A stretch of DNA of 64,000 nt from Caldilineales bacterium (GCA_019695115.1 JAIBAP010000019.1:1-64000); one strand, 5' to 3'; counted from the first letter of the stretch, positions 15,897-25,187 are shown. Program-made: numbers and translations. Notes: generated from the letters alone by a model not told the origin.

Positions 15897-17655
15897 CCGC
15901 CGTCCCGGCGTCTGGCTGCTGGCCCTGAGCTTCGGGCTGGCATTGGGCCTGGGGTGGTGGCTGATCCTCCCCCCCTGGACGGCGCCTGACGAACCCGGGC
16001 ACTTTCTCTACACCCGCCTGCTGGCCGACCTCGGCCGCCGCCCTTCTCCCTCTGATCTCGGACCGGCCACCGAAGTCCCCCTCCTCCGCAGCCTGGCCGA
16101 GAGCGGCTGGTGGGGCTATCTGGGGCGCCCGGCGCCTGCCCCCCTTCCCCCCCGTCTGGCCGCCGACCCCTTGCTGGCTGCCAGCGGCGTCCAGGCGGCC
16201 GACGAACCCCCGCTCTTTTACATCCTACCCGCCTTCGTCCTCCAATGGTTGCCCGCAGCAGTAGCAGCCGACCCGGCCCAGACCCTGCATTGGCTGCGGC
16301 TCTGGCCGCTGGCCTTGCATTTGGGCGCAATCGTGGCGGCGCTGTGGCTGGCGCAGCGCCGGTGGCCGGGGCAAGCAGCGCGCGTAGTGGGCCTGGGGCT
16401 GCTGGTTGGTGGACTGCCGATGGTCGCTTTCATAGCCGGTAGCCTCAACAACGACGCCCTTGCTCTCTTCTGGGGGGCGCTGGCCTTCACCCTCCTCGCC
16501 CCGCCCGGCCCTTGTTCCCGGCTCCGGCTGCTGCTCACAACCCTCGTCGTCGCCATCGCCCCCATCTGGGTCGATGCCGGCCTCCTCTACCTCTGGCCAT
16601 TGGCGCTGGCGCGGCTGTCGTGGGGTCGCCCCCACGCCCGGCCGTTCTGGCTGGGCGCGGCGGCCGTATGCCTCATCCTGCTGTTGCCAAACCCGCGCTG
16701 GGCCGCCGGCTGGCGACGCCAACCCGCCTTCGCCCTCACCCGCGCCGATGGCGGCCTGGCCGCCAACCCATCCCCCGGCCAGACCACCCACCTCATCCAG
16801 CACATCGCCGGCAAACAGGCCCTGGCCCTGCGCAACCGCCCCCTCGAACTCACCGTCGTCGCACAGGGACTTGACTTGATCGGTCTGACTCTGACGGTGG
16901 CCGACGGCAGCCAGACCGCCAGCCTCGCCTGCTCGATGCTGAGGCCGTGCCGTCTCCCGTTCACCCCCGCCGCCGACGCCACCTTTTTGCGCCTTGAGGT
17001 CGAGGCCGAGCGCCCCAGTCGTTTTCAGCTTCGCCTCCGCGACGAAAGCGGACGCAACCTCCTTTTCAACAGTGATGGCGCCCTCTCCGACTCGGTGGGA
17101 AGCCCCTTTTTCGCCTACCTGGAGCGTCGCCTGCCCATCCCGGCCGGCTACTTCGGCCAGGCCCTGGCCCCCGCCGCCTGGGACGCCCCGTCCCAGTTTC
17201 GCTACCTGTTGTACGCCGGCTTCACCTGGGCCAGCTTCTGGGGCTACTTCGGTTGGCTCAGCCGTCCCTTCCCCTGGCCGGTCTACGTCCTGCTGATCAT
17301 CGCCACCCTTGCCGCCGCCTGGGGCATCTTCCGTCTTTCATTTCCGGCTGCTCTCGCCACCGACGCCACGCCTTCGCCGCCGAGCAGCCCGGCAAGAAAC
17401 GAGGACGGCGCCCTCCTCCGCCTCTCCCTGCTCGCCTGCGGCCTCCTCCTGGCCCAGGTCTGGCTGCCGATGGTGGGCCAGAGCTGGCAGCCGCAGGGCC
17501 GCTACCTCTTCCCCGGCCTCCTCCCCATCAGCATCCTGCTCCTCCTCGGCTGGGAGGCGGCCCTGCCAAAGACCTGGCGGAACCCCCTTCCCCTCCTCCT
17601 GGCCGCTGGACTCAGCCTCCTCAACCTCCTTGCCTGGCGCATCGTCATCGGCTGA
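15880..17655 (+). CDS. DUF2142-like polytopic membrane protein
   Basis: A 591-residue protein when started at the in-frame GTG at 15880, inside the end of the Wzz-like gene. The open frame extends further up but without membrane character. The sequence begins with a helix and then ILPPWTAPDEPGHFLYTRLL, the acidic first-loop signature (P-D-E-P-x-H) of DUF2142/GT-C-like proteins, and QAADEPPLFYILPAF a little later. A soluble beta domain sits between membrane halves at about residues 290-440, and QPQGRYLFPGLLPISI near the C terminus is another family hallmark. It probably handles lipid-linked sugars in envelope glycan synthesis (family inference). It resembles the gene at 12246 in layout. Confidence 0.72.
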   Translation: MAPRPDRRPGVWLLALSFGLALGLGWWLILPPWTAPDEPGHFLYTRLLADLGRRPSPSDLGPATEVPLLRSLAESGWWGYLGRPAPAPLPPRLAADPLLAASGVQAADEPPLFYILPAFVLQWLPAAVAADPAQTLHWLRLWPLALHLGAIVAALWLAQRRWPGQAARVVGLGLLVGGLPMVAFIAGSLNNDALALFWGALAFTLLAPPGPCSRLRLLLTTLVVAIAPIWVDAGLLYLWPLALARLSWGRPHARPFWLGAAAVCLILLLPNPRWAAGWRRQPAFALTRADGGLAANPSPGQTTHLIQHIAGKQALALRNRPLELTVVAQGLDLIGLTLTVADGSQTASLACSMLRPCRLPFTPAADATFLRLEVEAERPSRFQLRLRDESGRNLLFNSDGALSDSVGSPFFAYLERRLPIPAGYFGQALAPAAWDAPSQFRYLLYAGFTWASFWGYFGWLSRPFPWPVYVLLIIATLAAAWGIFRLSFPAALATDATPSPPSSPARNEDGALLRLSLLACGLLLAQVWLPMVGQSWQPQGRYLFPGLLPISILLLLGWEAALPKTWRNPLPLLLAAGLSLLNLLAWRIVIG

Positions 17656-17714
17656 CGGAACCCCATCGCGAGATCAGGCGCAAACGAGCGCCACGCAACC
17701 CGCACAACGCAACC

Positions 17715-19379
17715 ATGCCCATCCACGATCCTGCCCGCCGTCTCCTCGTCATCGGCCTCGATGGCGGCTCATGGGATATCCTCGGCCCCCTTTGCGACCT
17801 GGGCGAAATGCCCAACCTGGCCCGGCTGCGCAGCCAGGGCGCCTGGTCGGACCTGCTTTCCACCCTGCCGCCCGTCACCGCCCCGGCCTGGTCCACCTTC
17901 CTCACCGGCGTCAACCCTGGCCGCCACAGCATCCTCGGCTTCCGGCGCAAACCCGCCGACCCGGCCCAATCGCTGCGCAACGAGGGCAACCCCATCACCA
18001 CCGGCCATCTGGCCGCGCCCACCCTTTGGGACTATCTCTCGGCGGCCGGGCGCAACGTGGGCGCCATCAACCTGCCCGTCAGCTATCCCCTGCGCCCGCT
18101 CAACGGCTTCGCCATTTCGGGCATGCTCACCCCGCCCGGCGCCACCGACTGGACCTGGCCGCCCGAATTGGCCGACGAACTCAAGGGCTACATCATCGAG
18201 TTGGACTATGGCCGGCCCGGCCAAAGCCTTCTGCCCGACGGCTTGCCCGGCCCCGGCCAGATGCTGACCGACATCATCGCTATGACCGAACGGCTGGGTT
18301 TTCACACCCTGCGCCTGATGCAAACCCGGCCGTGGGAGGTGTTGATGACCGTCTTCACCGGCACCGACCGGATTTCGCACCACTTCTGGCACTACTTGCA
18401 GGGCGACGAGTCGGGCGGCAACCTGGATATGGCCGTCGCCGGGCAACTGGCCGACTTCTTCCACCTGCTCGATAGCATCATCGGCAGCATGGTGCGTTCG
18501 GCCGGCAAAGACGCCACCATCGTCTTCCTCTCGGATCACGGCTTCGGCCCGGCGGCGCGGCACTGGGCGCACCTGAACAACTGGCTGCTCGAACTCGACC
18601 TCCTTCACCTGCAGCCGGTCTCAGCCGGGGGCTGGCTCCAGCAGATCAAAAGCCGCGCCCCCTGGCTGCGCGACATCGCCAAACGCATCCTCCCCGCCGA
18701 CGCCCGCGCCGCCGTGCAATCACACAGCCATCTGGCCGACGCCATCGACTGGCCCCGCACCCTGGCCTGGGCCGAACCCCTCTACAACAACATCGCCGCC
18801 ATCTACTTCCACCGCCAGGATCGTTACCCAAACGGCGTCATCAGCCCCGCCGCCGTCGAAACCCTGCGCCAGAGCCTGATCGAAGAGGCCCGGGACCTGA
18901 TGATCCCCGGCCTCGACCGCCCCCTGGTGCAGGACATCCGGCCCCGCGAAGACCTCTACACCGGCCCCTTCGTCGAGAACTTCCCCGACCTCATCCTCAC
19001 CCTCGACCCGGACTATGCCGCCGTCCCCACCCTGGGCAGCACCCTCATCACCCCCATCCCCAGGCTTCTGCGCACCGGCGACCATCGGCCCGAAGGCATC
19101 TTCCTGGCCTGCGGCGCCAACACCCGTCCCGGCCGCCTGCCGCACACGCCCTCGCTGATCGACCTCGCCCCCACCCTCCTCCACTTCGCCGGCCTGCCCA
19201 TCCCCACCGAGATGGAAGGCGAACCGATCCTCGACGCTTTCCACGACGGCTACCTGGTGCTCCACCCACCCCGCCTCGGCCCCAGCCTGCCGCCGGTTGC
19301 CCCAGCGCCCGCCGACGAACTCTCGGCCGACGAAAGCGCCGCCGTAAACGAACGATTGCGCGGGTTGGGCTATATTTGA
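17715..19379 (+). CDS. Alkaline-phosphatase-superfamily phosphodiesterase (first copy)
   Basis: A 554-residue cytoplasmic-looking enzyme of the type I phosphodiesterase/nucleotide pyrophosphatase family. The metal-site pattern is complete: Asp in VIGLDGGSWD, nucleophile Thr in PPVTAPAWSTFLTG, Asp/His in FTGTDRISHHFWHYL, Asp-His in VFLSDHGFGP and a late Asp/His region (HTPSLIDLAPTLLHF). No signal peptide is seen. The ATG at 17715 is chosen because the longer frame overlaps the preceding gene in an unrelated reading frame. In Chloroflexota and archaea such genes cluster with glycosyltransferases, perhaps acting on sugar-nucleotide or polyprenyl diphosphate substrates (inference). Confidence 0.83.
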   Translation: MPIHDPARRLLVIGLDGGSWDILGPLCDLGEMPNLARLRSQGAWSDLLSTLPPVTAPAWSTFLTGVNPGRHSILGFRRKPADPAQSLRNEGNPITTGHLAAPTLWDYLSAAGRNVGAINLPVSYPLRPLNGFAISGMLTPPGATDWTWPPELADELKGYIIELDYGRPGQSLLPDGLPGPGQMLTDIIAMTERLGFHTLRLMQTRPWEVLMTVFTGTDRISHHFWHYLQGDESGGNLDMAVAGQLADFFHLLDSIIGSMVRSAGKDATIVFLSDHGFGPAARHWAHLNNWLLELDLLHLQPVSAGGWLQQIKSRAPWLRDIAKRILPADARAAVQSHSHLADAIDWPRTLAWAEPLYNNIAAIYFHRQDRYPNGVISPAAVETLRQSLIEEARDLMIPGLDRPLVQDIRPREDLYTGPFVENFPDLILTLDPDYAAVPTLGSTLITPIPRLLRTGDHRPEGIFLACGANTRPGRLPHTPSLIDLAPTLLHFAGLPIPTEMEGEPILDAFHDGYLVLHPPRLGPSLPPVAPAPADELSADESAAVNERLRGLGYI

Positions 19380-19490
19380 TTGTATTGCGTATTTCGTGTT
19401 GCGTATTTCGTGTTGCGTATTTCGTGTTGCGTATTTTTGTCGTATCCCGCAACGATGAGACAATACGGAATACGCAACACGAACTATCCC
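19380..19490. repeat. Microsatellite-like GTATTTCGTGTTGC array
   Basis: About three to four copies of TTGCGTATTTCGTG lie at 19385-19440, followed at 19465-19490 by the reverse-complement vocabulary (AATACGCAACACGAA). A transcript could fold into a long imperfect hairpin between the two phosphodiesterase genes. Confidence 0.8.
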
Positions 19491-19500
19491 CTCCTTTTCT

Positions 19501-21102
19501 ATGCTCCTCATCCTCGGCCTCGATGGCGCCGACTGGTCGATCCTCGACGCCCTCATCGATGCGGGCAAGCTCCCTCACCTGGCGGCCCTGAACCAGCGCA
19601 GTCAGCGAGGGGTGCTCCGCTCCACCATTCGGCCGGAATCCTCCATCGCCTGGGCCACCTTCGCCACCGGCGTTGGGGCCGGGCGGCATGGCGTCTACAG
19701 CTTCAGCACCCAGCGCCCCGATAGCTACGAGACCGCCCTGGTGACCTCGGCCAGCATCCGTCACCCCGCCTTCTGGCAGACGGCCGCCGCCGCGGGCAAA
19801 CGCGTGGCCCTGCTAAACGTGCCTATGACCTACCCGCCGCAACCGCTGCCGGGCGGGGTCAACGTGGCCGGGATGCTGGCGCCCACCACACGCAGCCCCT
19901 TTGTCTGGCCGCCGGACCTGCGCCAACCCTTGCTGAAGGCTGCACCCGGCTACACCGTCGCCCTCGACCGCAGCGGCCTCGACCTCCGCCGCTTCATCGC
20001 CGCCTCCACGCGCTCGATCCGGGCGCGCACGGCCGCCGCCAGCTGGTTGGCCCGGCAAGGCGAGTGGGAGGCGATGGTTGTCGTCTACACCGAGACCGAT
20101 CGGCTCCAGCACTACGGGCTCCACCTGATCGACCCGCAGCATCCCCGCCACAACCCCCACGAAACCACCCTGGGCCAGGAACTCGTCGCCGCCTACCAGA
20201 TCCTCGACGAAGGCATCGGCCACCTCCTGACCCTCGCCGGCTCCGATGCCACCGTCATCATCCTCTCGGATCACGGCTTTGCCGCCTGCGCCCGCTCTTT
20301 CCGGCCCAACGCCTGGCTGCAACAGGAAGGGCTGCTGGCGCTGGCGGCCCAACCTGCTCCCTCTCCTGGCCTCTGGCAGCGGCTGCGCGGCCACGCCGGG
20401 CTGCGCCGCCTGAAACAGAGCCTGCCCATCGTCCAGGACTGGCGGCGGCCGCCCTCGCCGGGCGCGGGGCTGGCCGCAGTCGACTGGCCGGCGACGGCCG
20501 CCGTCTTCAGCTCGGCCGGCGGGATCCGCTTCAACATCCGGGGCCGCGAGCCGCAGGGCATCCTCACCCCCGCCGAAGCCGAGACCCTGGCCGCCGAACT
20601 GGGCCACAAGCTGTTGGCGCTGGTCGATCCTGCCAGCGGTCACCCCGTCCTCGCCGCCGTCCACCGCCGCCAGGATTTGTATCACGGCCCCTACCTCGAC
20701 CTGGCCCCCGACTTGATCCTCGAACCCGTGCGCCGTCACGCCGACCCCAGGCGCGTGTGCCTGCTGTCCTACGATCTCGGCGGCGCTGTCTTTGCCGATA
20801 GCGGCGATCTCACCGGCAACCACGCCCTCGAAGGCGTGTTCATGGCCGCGGGGCCAGAGATCGGGCCGGGCGTCCTCCACGACGCCGAGATAGTGGACGT
20901 CGCACCCACCCTCCTCCACCTGCTGGGCCTGCCCCTGCCCGCAGACCTCGATGGTCGTGTGCTGCCGATCGGGGGAGCGAGCCGCGCCGTGACACACACA
21001 GCCGCCGGCAACCCATCCCCACCGCCCTCCGGCGCCCCGGCCTTCGCCCCGGATGAACAGGCGGCGGTCGAGCAGCACTTGCGCGCGCTCGGCTATCTCT
21101 AG
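19501..21102 (+). CDS. Alkaline-phosphatase-superfamily phosphodiesterase (second copy)
   Basis: A 533-residue paralogue of the preceding enzyme. Matching motifs are ILGLDGADWS, RPESSIAWATFATG with the nucleophile position as Ser-Ser/Thr rather than a clear V-T-A-P (a notable difference), YTETDRLQHYGLHL, IILSDHGFAA and DAEIVDVAPTLLHLLGL near the C terminus. Both end in the same L-R-G/A-L-G-Y tail (LRALGYL versus LRGLGYI), a family hallmark. Because the nucleophile loop differs, its substrate may differ too. It lies in the same direction as the first copy, separated by a repeat array. Confidence 0.82.
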   Translation: MLLILGLDGADWSILDALIDAGKLPHLAALNQRSQRGVLRSTIRPESSIAWATFATGVGAGRHGVYSFSTQRPDSYETALVTSASIRHPAFWQTAAAAGKRVALLNVPMTYPPQPLPGGVNVAGMLAPTTRSPFVWPPDLRQPLLKAAPGYTVALDRSGLDLRRFIAASTRSIRARTAAASWLARQGEWEAMVVVYTETDRLQHYGLHLIDPQHPRHNPHETTLGQELVAAYQILDEGIGHLLTLAGSDATVIILSDHGFAACARSFRPNAWLQQEGLLALAAQPAPSPGLWQRLRGHAGLRRLKQSLPIVQDWRRPPSPGAGLAAVDWPATAAVFSSAGGIRFNIRGREPQGILTPAEAETLAAELGHKLLALVDPASGHPVLAAVHRRQDLYHGPYLDLAPDLILEPVRRHADPRRVCLLSYDLGGAVFADSGDLTGNHALEGVFMAAGPEIGPGVLHDAEIVDVAPTLLHLLGLPLPADLDGRVLPIGGASRAVTHTAAGNPSPPPSGAPAFAPDEQAAVEQHLRALGYL

Positions 21103-21110
21103 GCCCACGC

Positions 21111-21139
21111 TTGGCCGCAGGCCCGAAAGCGCATACAAT
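21111..21139 (+). promoter_or_regulatory. Promoter of the sortase operon
   Basis: TTGGCC at 21111-21116, a 17-base spacer, TACAAT at 21134-21139. The leader is about 35 nt and contains CCCCG-TCCTCTTTT-CGGGG, a possible small hairpin. Confidence 0.65.
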
Positions 21140-21181
21140 GACGGCCTGATCCCCGTCCTCTTTTCGGGGCCGACGCCTCCC

Positions 21182-22057
21182 ATGTCTCGGCGCTACACTC
21201 TCTTGTTCGCAGGTCTCTTCATCGCCCTGGCCCTGGTGGGGGTGGTGTGGGCCAGGCTGGCATGGGGCGGACGCGACCACACCACCCCAACCGACGTGGC
21301 CGCGGCGCCGACCTGGACGCCGACGGCGGCGGTCGTCGGCGTGCTACAACCGACTGCTGCCAGCGCCGCCACCACCCCCGCGCCCACGGCCACGGCTGCG
21401 CCGATCCCCACCCTCACGCCCACCCCCTTCCCACCGGAGCCAACAAACACCCCCACGCTTGCCGGGGCCGAGGGAGCATCGGCGCCGCCTGTTGCGGCCA
21501 CAAGCCCGGCCAGACGCATCGATTCGGCGGGGCCGATCCCACTCCCCACCATCCAGCCGCTGCCCATCGGCCAGGGCCTCGCCCCGGTTCGCCTGCTCAT
21601 CCCCGCCCTGGGGCTGGATGCGCCCGTGCTGCCGATGGGCTGGCACGTGGTGGAAGACGCCAACGGCATCCGCAGCGAGTGGGATGTGGTGGACGATGCC
21701 GCCGGGCATCACATCGACTCGGTCTTTCCAGGCGAGGCGGGCAATGTCGTGCTTTCGGGGCACAACAACATCGGCGGGGCAGTGTTCCGCTCGGTCTGCG
21801 TCATCGGCGAGCCGGGTGTGGATTTTGGCCTGGGCGACGAGATGATCCTGCAGGACGAGGCTGGCCGCAGCTTCGTCTACCAGGTGGAAGGCTGGCAGCG
21901 CTTCGCCGAGGCGGGCGCCAGCATCGCCCAACGCCAGGCCAACGCCCGCTACCTGGCGCCCACCGCGCGCGCCCAACTGACACTCATCACCTGCTGGCCG
22001 CCCACCTCCAACACCCACCGCGTGGTCGTCACCGGCCCGCTGACAGGAATGCGCTAA
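21182..22057 (+). CDS. Sortase (class E/F-like)
   Basis: A 291-residue membrane-anchored transpeptidase. Residues about 5-25 form the signal anchor. A Thr/Pro/Ala-rich stalk runs to about residue 135. The catalytic domain has His in VVLSGHNNIGG, Cys in LTLITCWPP and Arg in SNTHRVVV, the His-Cys-Arg triad. The TCWPP context suits class D/E/F enzymes better than class A. The next gene encodes a plausible substrate with LAPAG before its C-terminal helix. The frame is open upstream, but the start at 21182 follows a clear promoter and precedes the anchor. Confidence 0.85.
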   Translation: MSRRYTLLFAGLFIALALVGVVWARLAWGGRDHTTPTDVAAAPTWTPTAAVVGVLQPTAASAATTPAPTATAAPIPTLTPTPFPPEPTNTPTLAGAEGASAPPVAATSPARRIDSAGPIPLPTIQPLPIGQGLAPVRLLIPALGLDAPVLPMGWHVVEDANGIRSEWDVVDDAAGHHIDSVFPGEAGNVVLSGHNNIGGAVFRSVCVIGEPGVDFGLGDEMILQDEAGRSFVYQVEGWQRFAEAGASIAQRQANARYLAPTARAQLTLITCWPPTSNTHRVVVTGPLTGMR

Positions 22058-22060
22058 GCG

Positions 22061-22498
22061 ATGCCCCGTCCGCTCCTCCCCCTCTTCCTCCTGCTGCTGC
22101 TCGGCCTGCTGGCTGCCTGCGGCTCCTCGCCCACTGTCATCACCTGGGAAACAGCCTCGGAGGTCAACACGGCCGGGTTCAACATCTACCGTGGGCCGAG
22201 CGCCGAGGGGCCGTGGACACAGATCAACGCCACGCTGATCCCGCCGTCTTCCGACCCGGTGCAAGGCGGGAAATACGAGTATCGCGACGCCGCCCCCATC
22301 CCCGGCGAGGCCTATTATCTGCTCGAAGAGATCGAACTGAACGGCGCCAGCACCCGCTATCCACCCACCCAACTCGCGCCTGCCGGCCGCACCAACTGGC
22401 TGCTTTGGGTCGGCGCGGCGGTGGCAGCAATGGCCGCCGGCTGGGTGATCGGCGGGCGTCTTCGCTCCAAATCTGGCCAGAACGAGGAGGGGAGCTAA
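22061..22498 (+). CDS. Small surface protein, probable sortase substrate
   Basis: A 145-residue protein lying 3 bases after the sortase gene. It has an N-terminal export signal with a lipobox (LLGLLAACG, Cys about residue 20), one fibronectin-III-like domain (ITWETASEVNTAGFNIYRG to YYLLEEIELNG), then LAPAG, a hydrophobic helix (NWLLWVGAAVAAMAAGWVIG) and a basic tail (RLRSKSG). The last three parts have the order of a sortase sorting signal, with LAPAG close to the LAxTG motif of class E. Carrying both a lipobox and a sorting signal is odd. The stop overlaps the next start (TAATG). Confidence 0.72.
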   Translation: MPRPLLPLFLLLLLGLLAACGSSPTVITWETASEVNTAGFNIYRGPSAEGPWTQINATLIPPSSDPVQGGKYEYRDAAPIPGEAYYLLEEIELNGASTRYPPTQLAPAGRTNWLLWVGAAVAAMAAGWVIGGRLRSKSGQNEEGS

Positions 22499-23337
22499 TG
22501 GATCTCCATGACCGCACGGTGCTAATCACAGGGGCGTCGATGGGCATCGGCGCCGCCACGGCGCGGGCTTTTGCCAGCGCCGCCGCCGCCCCGCCTCTTC
22601 GCCTGGCCCTCCTGGCCCGATCGAGCGACCGCCTGCAGGCGCTGGTCACGGAGTTGAACCGGCAGCCGGGCGTGCAAGCGCTGGCCGTGACCGCCGATGT
22701 GACGCAGCCGGAGAGCCTGGCCCCGGCGGTGGCGCAGATCGAGGGCGCGTTCGGGCCGGTGGATATCCTGGTCAACAACGCCGGGGTGGGGATGCGCAGC
22801 CCGGTGGGAAGCATCGACCTGGCCGCGGCGCGGCAGGTGTTCGAGGTCAACTACTGGGGGGCGCTGGCCTGCATCGAGGCCGTGCTGCCGGGGATGATGG
22901 CGCAGCAGGACGGGCTGATCATCAATATCTCGTCCATCCTCGGCCACCGGGCCATGCCCAACGCCGGCATCTATTGCTCGACCAAGTTCGCGCTCAACGC
23001 CCTGTCCGAGTCGATGCGGCTGGAGCTGCGTCCGCATGGCATCCGCGTCGTTGGCTTCTATCCGGGCGTCACCGAGACCGAATTCGGGCGCAATGAGTTG
23101 ACCGGCGACGCCACCGGCCAGGGCCGCAACCGCGCCGCTCGCACGTCCGCGGCGACGGTGGGGCAGGCCATCGTGCGGGCAGCGCAGAGCGAGCCGCGCG
23201 ACGGCTATGCCACGCTTTTCGACCGGGTTTTCGTCTGGGGCGCAACTCTGGCACCCGGCCTGCTGGACAGGATGCTGGCACGTTTTTATCGGCGCGGGGT
23301 TGGTGGTACACGGATAGACGCGGATGAACGCGGATAA
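22498..23337 (+). CDS. Short-chain dehydrogenase/reductase
   Basis: A 279-residue classical SDR. The cofactor motif TGASMGIGAA lies at about residues 12-21, NNAG at about residues 95-98, the catalytic Ser in NISSILGHR, and YCSTK supplies Tyr and Lys. Substrate unknown. GAGGAGGGG before the ATG is the strongest Shine-Dalgarno in this operon. The final residues (about TRIDADERG) are encoded by the intergenic 'ACGCGGATGAACGCGGAT' repeat, which also supplies the stop codon. The true ancestral C terminus was probably near FYRRGVGG. The functional link with the sortase genes is unclear despite the one-base overlap. Confidence 0.85.
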   Translation: MDLHDRTVLITGASMGIGAATARAFASAAAAPPLRLALLARSSDRLQALVTELNRQPGVQALAVTADVTQPESLAPAVAQIEGAFGPVDILVNNAGVGMRSPVGSIDLAAARQVFEVNYWGALACIEAVLPGMMAQQDGLIINISSILGHRAMPNAGIYCSTKFALNALSESMRLELRPHGIRVVGFYPGVTETEFGRNELTGDATGQGRNRAARTSAATVGQAIVRAAQSEPRDGYATLFDRVFVWGATLAPGLLDRMLARFYRRGVGGTRIDADERG

Positions 23338-23470
23338 AGAAAAAGAAATCCGCGCCGACCCGCGTTCATCCGCGTGCCCCTACCTATCCGCACAGGGTTG
23401 TTTATACGCGGATAAACGCGGATGAACGCGGATAAGAAAAATCCGCGTTCATCCGCGTTTATCCGCGTAC
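23309..23470. terminator. Dispersed CGCGGATGAACGCGGAT repeat and giant hairpin
   Basis: The segment 23405-23433 is the exact reverse complement of 23441-23469 around AAGAAAA, a 29-bp perfect stem. A partial inverted copy lies at about 23313-23380. It separates the convergent SDR and RqcH genes and should terminate transcription from both sides. Words such as ATCCGCGTTCATCCGCG are familiar from intergenic repeats in other phyla. Confidence 0.8.
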
Positions 23471-23472
23471 CT

Positions 23473-25176
23473 TTATTCCGGCGCCATCGGGGCGACGAGC
23501 AGCGTTTGGGAACGGAGGACGCGCACCTGGCCCGGCCGGCCGCCTGGAATCCGGCGCAGGTGCCGGCGCTGGGTGTAGATCACCGCGACCTTGCCATCAT
23601 GGCGGGCCTGCGATTGCCAGGCCGCCCACGCCGCCGCCTGTAGCAACGTGCTTTCGGGCGCGTCCCGCCCCTCGGTCTTGATCACAACGTGCGAGCCGGG
23701 CACACGCTCGCTGTGCAGCCAAAGATCGTCCGGCCCGGCCAGTTCCCAGGTCACGCGCTCGTTCTGGGTGGCATTGCGGCCGACGAGCACGGTGAAGCCA
23801 TCGCTTGTGCGCAGGCGCAAGGGCTGCGAACGCTGGATGGGCGGGCGACGGCGCTTTTCGGGGGCGGGCAGCAGGCCGGAGATCAGCAGCGCCTCGCGCA
23901 CCTCCTCGATCTGGGCGGCATCTTCGGCCAGGTGGAGGTCGGTCTGGAGTTGGTCGAGAAACTCCAGGTCGCGATCGGTCTCGGCCAGCAGGTCGGGGAT
24001 GCGGGCGGCGGCGCGCTTGGCCTTGTGATAGCGGGCGAAGTAGGCCTGGGCGTTTTCGCTGGGCGAAAGGGTGGGGTCGAGCGGGATGCGGAGGAGGGCG
24101 TCGCCGGCGTCGGCCAACAGCTCGGCGTGGCCAGGACGGATCTGCCAGGCATAGGCCAGGATCCACTCGCCAAAGCTCCTGATCTCGTCCACTTCTTCGG
24201 CGCTCACGGCCTGCTCGCCCAGCCCGATCCGGCGGCCGTTCAGCCGGCGGCGGGCGTCGTCCAGCAGGGCCTGCACCTGGCTGCGCCGGCCGGCGTAGGC
24301 ATCGGCGCCGATGAGGGCGGCGTAGTAGTCGGCGGCGGCGCGGCTGATGGTGGGGCGAAGTTCATAGCCGTCCAGATGGCTCAGCTCGTAGGGGGCGAAA
24401 GCCAGCGGCCCGCCATCCTGGCCGAAAACGACCGACGGCGCCCACCCGCCCTGCCGCGGCAGGCCCCGCAGCCAGACGATGGCATCGAACAGCGCCCGCG
24501 AGCGGGCGTTGGCATGGCCGAACGTTGCCAGGGCGTCGCCGGTGGCGCGGAAGACCAGTTCGCGGGCGGCCAGCGGGCTGATCCCGGCCACCTGCCCAAT
24601 CAGCGCCCGCCAGATAGGGCCTGCCGGGGCGAGGTCGCAGAGGCGTTCGAGATCGGCCACGGTCAGGAGGTCGATGGGGGTCTTGTCGGGTTGGGGCGGC
24701 GGCGGCAGATAGGGACGGCCGGGCAGGATGGGGCGATGCGGGTTGCGGTCTGGCCCAAAACGGCGCAGCGCCTCCAGGATGGCGCCCTCCTCGCTCAGCA
24801 ACAGCAGATTGCTCCATTTTCCCATGATCTCCGCCGCCAGGGTCGTCTTGCCCAGTTCGGGGTGCTCGCAGCCGCAGAAGAGGATGCGCTCCCAGGCCGG
24901 CTGGAAGACATCGACCAGACGGGCGCCCACCAGCCGCTTGCGGGCCAGCAGGAGGAAAGGCGCATCGGTCTCGGCCCCACGGCGGGCTTTTTCGGGCAGA
25001 AGATGGGCGCGGGCGGAGGAGGGCTGCGTATCGAACAACAGCCACTGCCGCCCCTCGCGGCCAAACACCTCCAACGCCAGGCTGCGTTCGTCCGGCTGCA
25101 CCACGGCCTGGATGCGGCCCCCGGACACAGTTTCGTTCAGTTCGCGGGCGACGGCGGTGAGGGTGATGGCGTCCAT
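23473..25176 (-). CDS. rqcH: RqcH/NFACT ribosome quality-control protein
   Basis: A 567-residue member of the NEMF/Tae2/RqcH family (older name fibronectin-binding protein A). The start MDAITLTAVARELNETVSGGRI is the NFACT-N signature. A helical middle (about residues 300-430) with coiled coil includes PTLSPSENAQAYFARYHKAK, the near-invariant 'LDP..SP..NAQ.YF..Y.K.K' block. The C-terminal NFACT-R domain has LVGRNATQNERVTW, DLWLH and GSHVVIK. RqcH adds alanine tails to stalled chains on 50S subunits. The conserved D-R pair of NFACT-N appears as E-R here (AWERILFCGC), a conservative change. Confidence 0.92.
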   Translation of the reverse strand: MDAITLTAVARELNETVSGGRIQAVVQPDERSLALEVFGREGRQWLLFDTQPSSARAHLLPEKARRGAETDAPFLLLARKRLVGARLVDVFQPAWERILFCGCEHPELGKTTLAAEIMGKWSNLLLLSEEGAILEALRRFGPDRNPHRPILPGRPYLPPPPQPDKTPIDLLTVADLERLCDLAPAGPIWRALIGQVAGISPLAARELVFRATGDALATFGHANARSRALFDAIVWLRGLPRQGGWAPSVVFGQDGGPLAFAPYELSHLDGYELRPTISRAAADYYAALIGADAYAGRRSQVQALLDDARRRLNGRRIGLGEQAVSAEEVDEIRSFGEWILAYAWQIRPGHAELLADAGDALLRIPLDPTLSPSENAQAYFARYHKAKRAAARIPDLLAETDRDLEFLDQLQTDLHLAEDAAQIEEVREALLISGLLPAPEKRRRPPIQRSQPLRLRTSDGFTVLVGRNATQNERVTWELAGPDDLWLHSERVPGSHVVIKTEGRDAPESTLLQAAAWAAWQSQARHDGKVAVIYTQRRHLRRIPGGRPGQVRVLRSQTLLVAPMAPE

Positions 25177-25187
25177 AGCAGGCGCCA

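Noticed and set aside
21182-23337. LPxTG-type sorting signal
   Set aside because: No LPxTG followed by a helix was found in any protein here. The LAPAG motif is reported as a tentative alternative.
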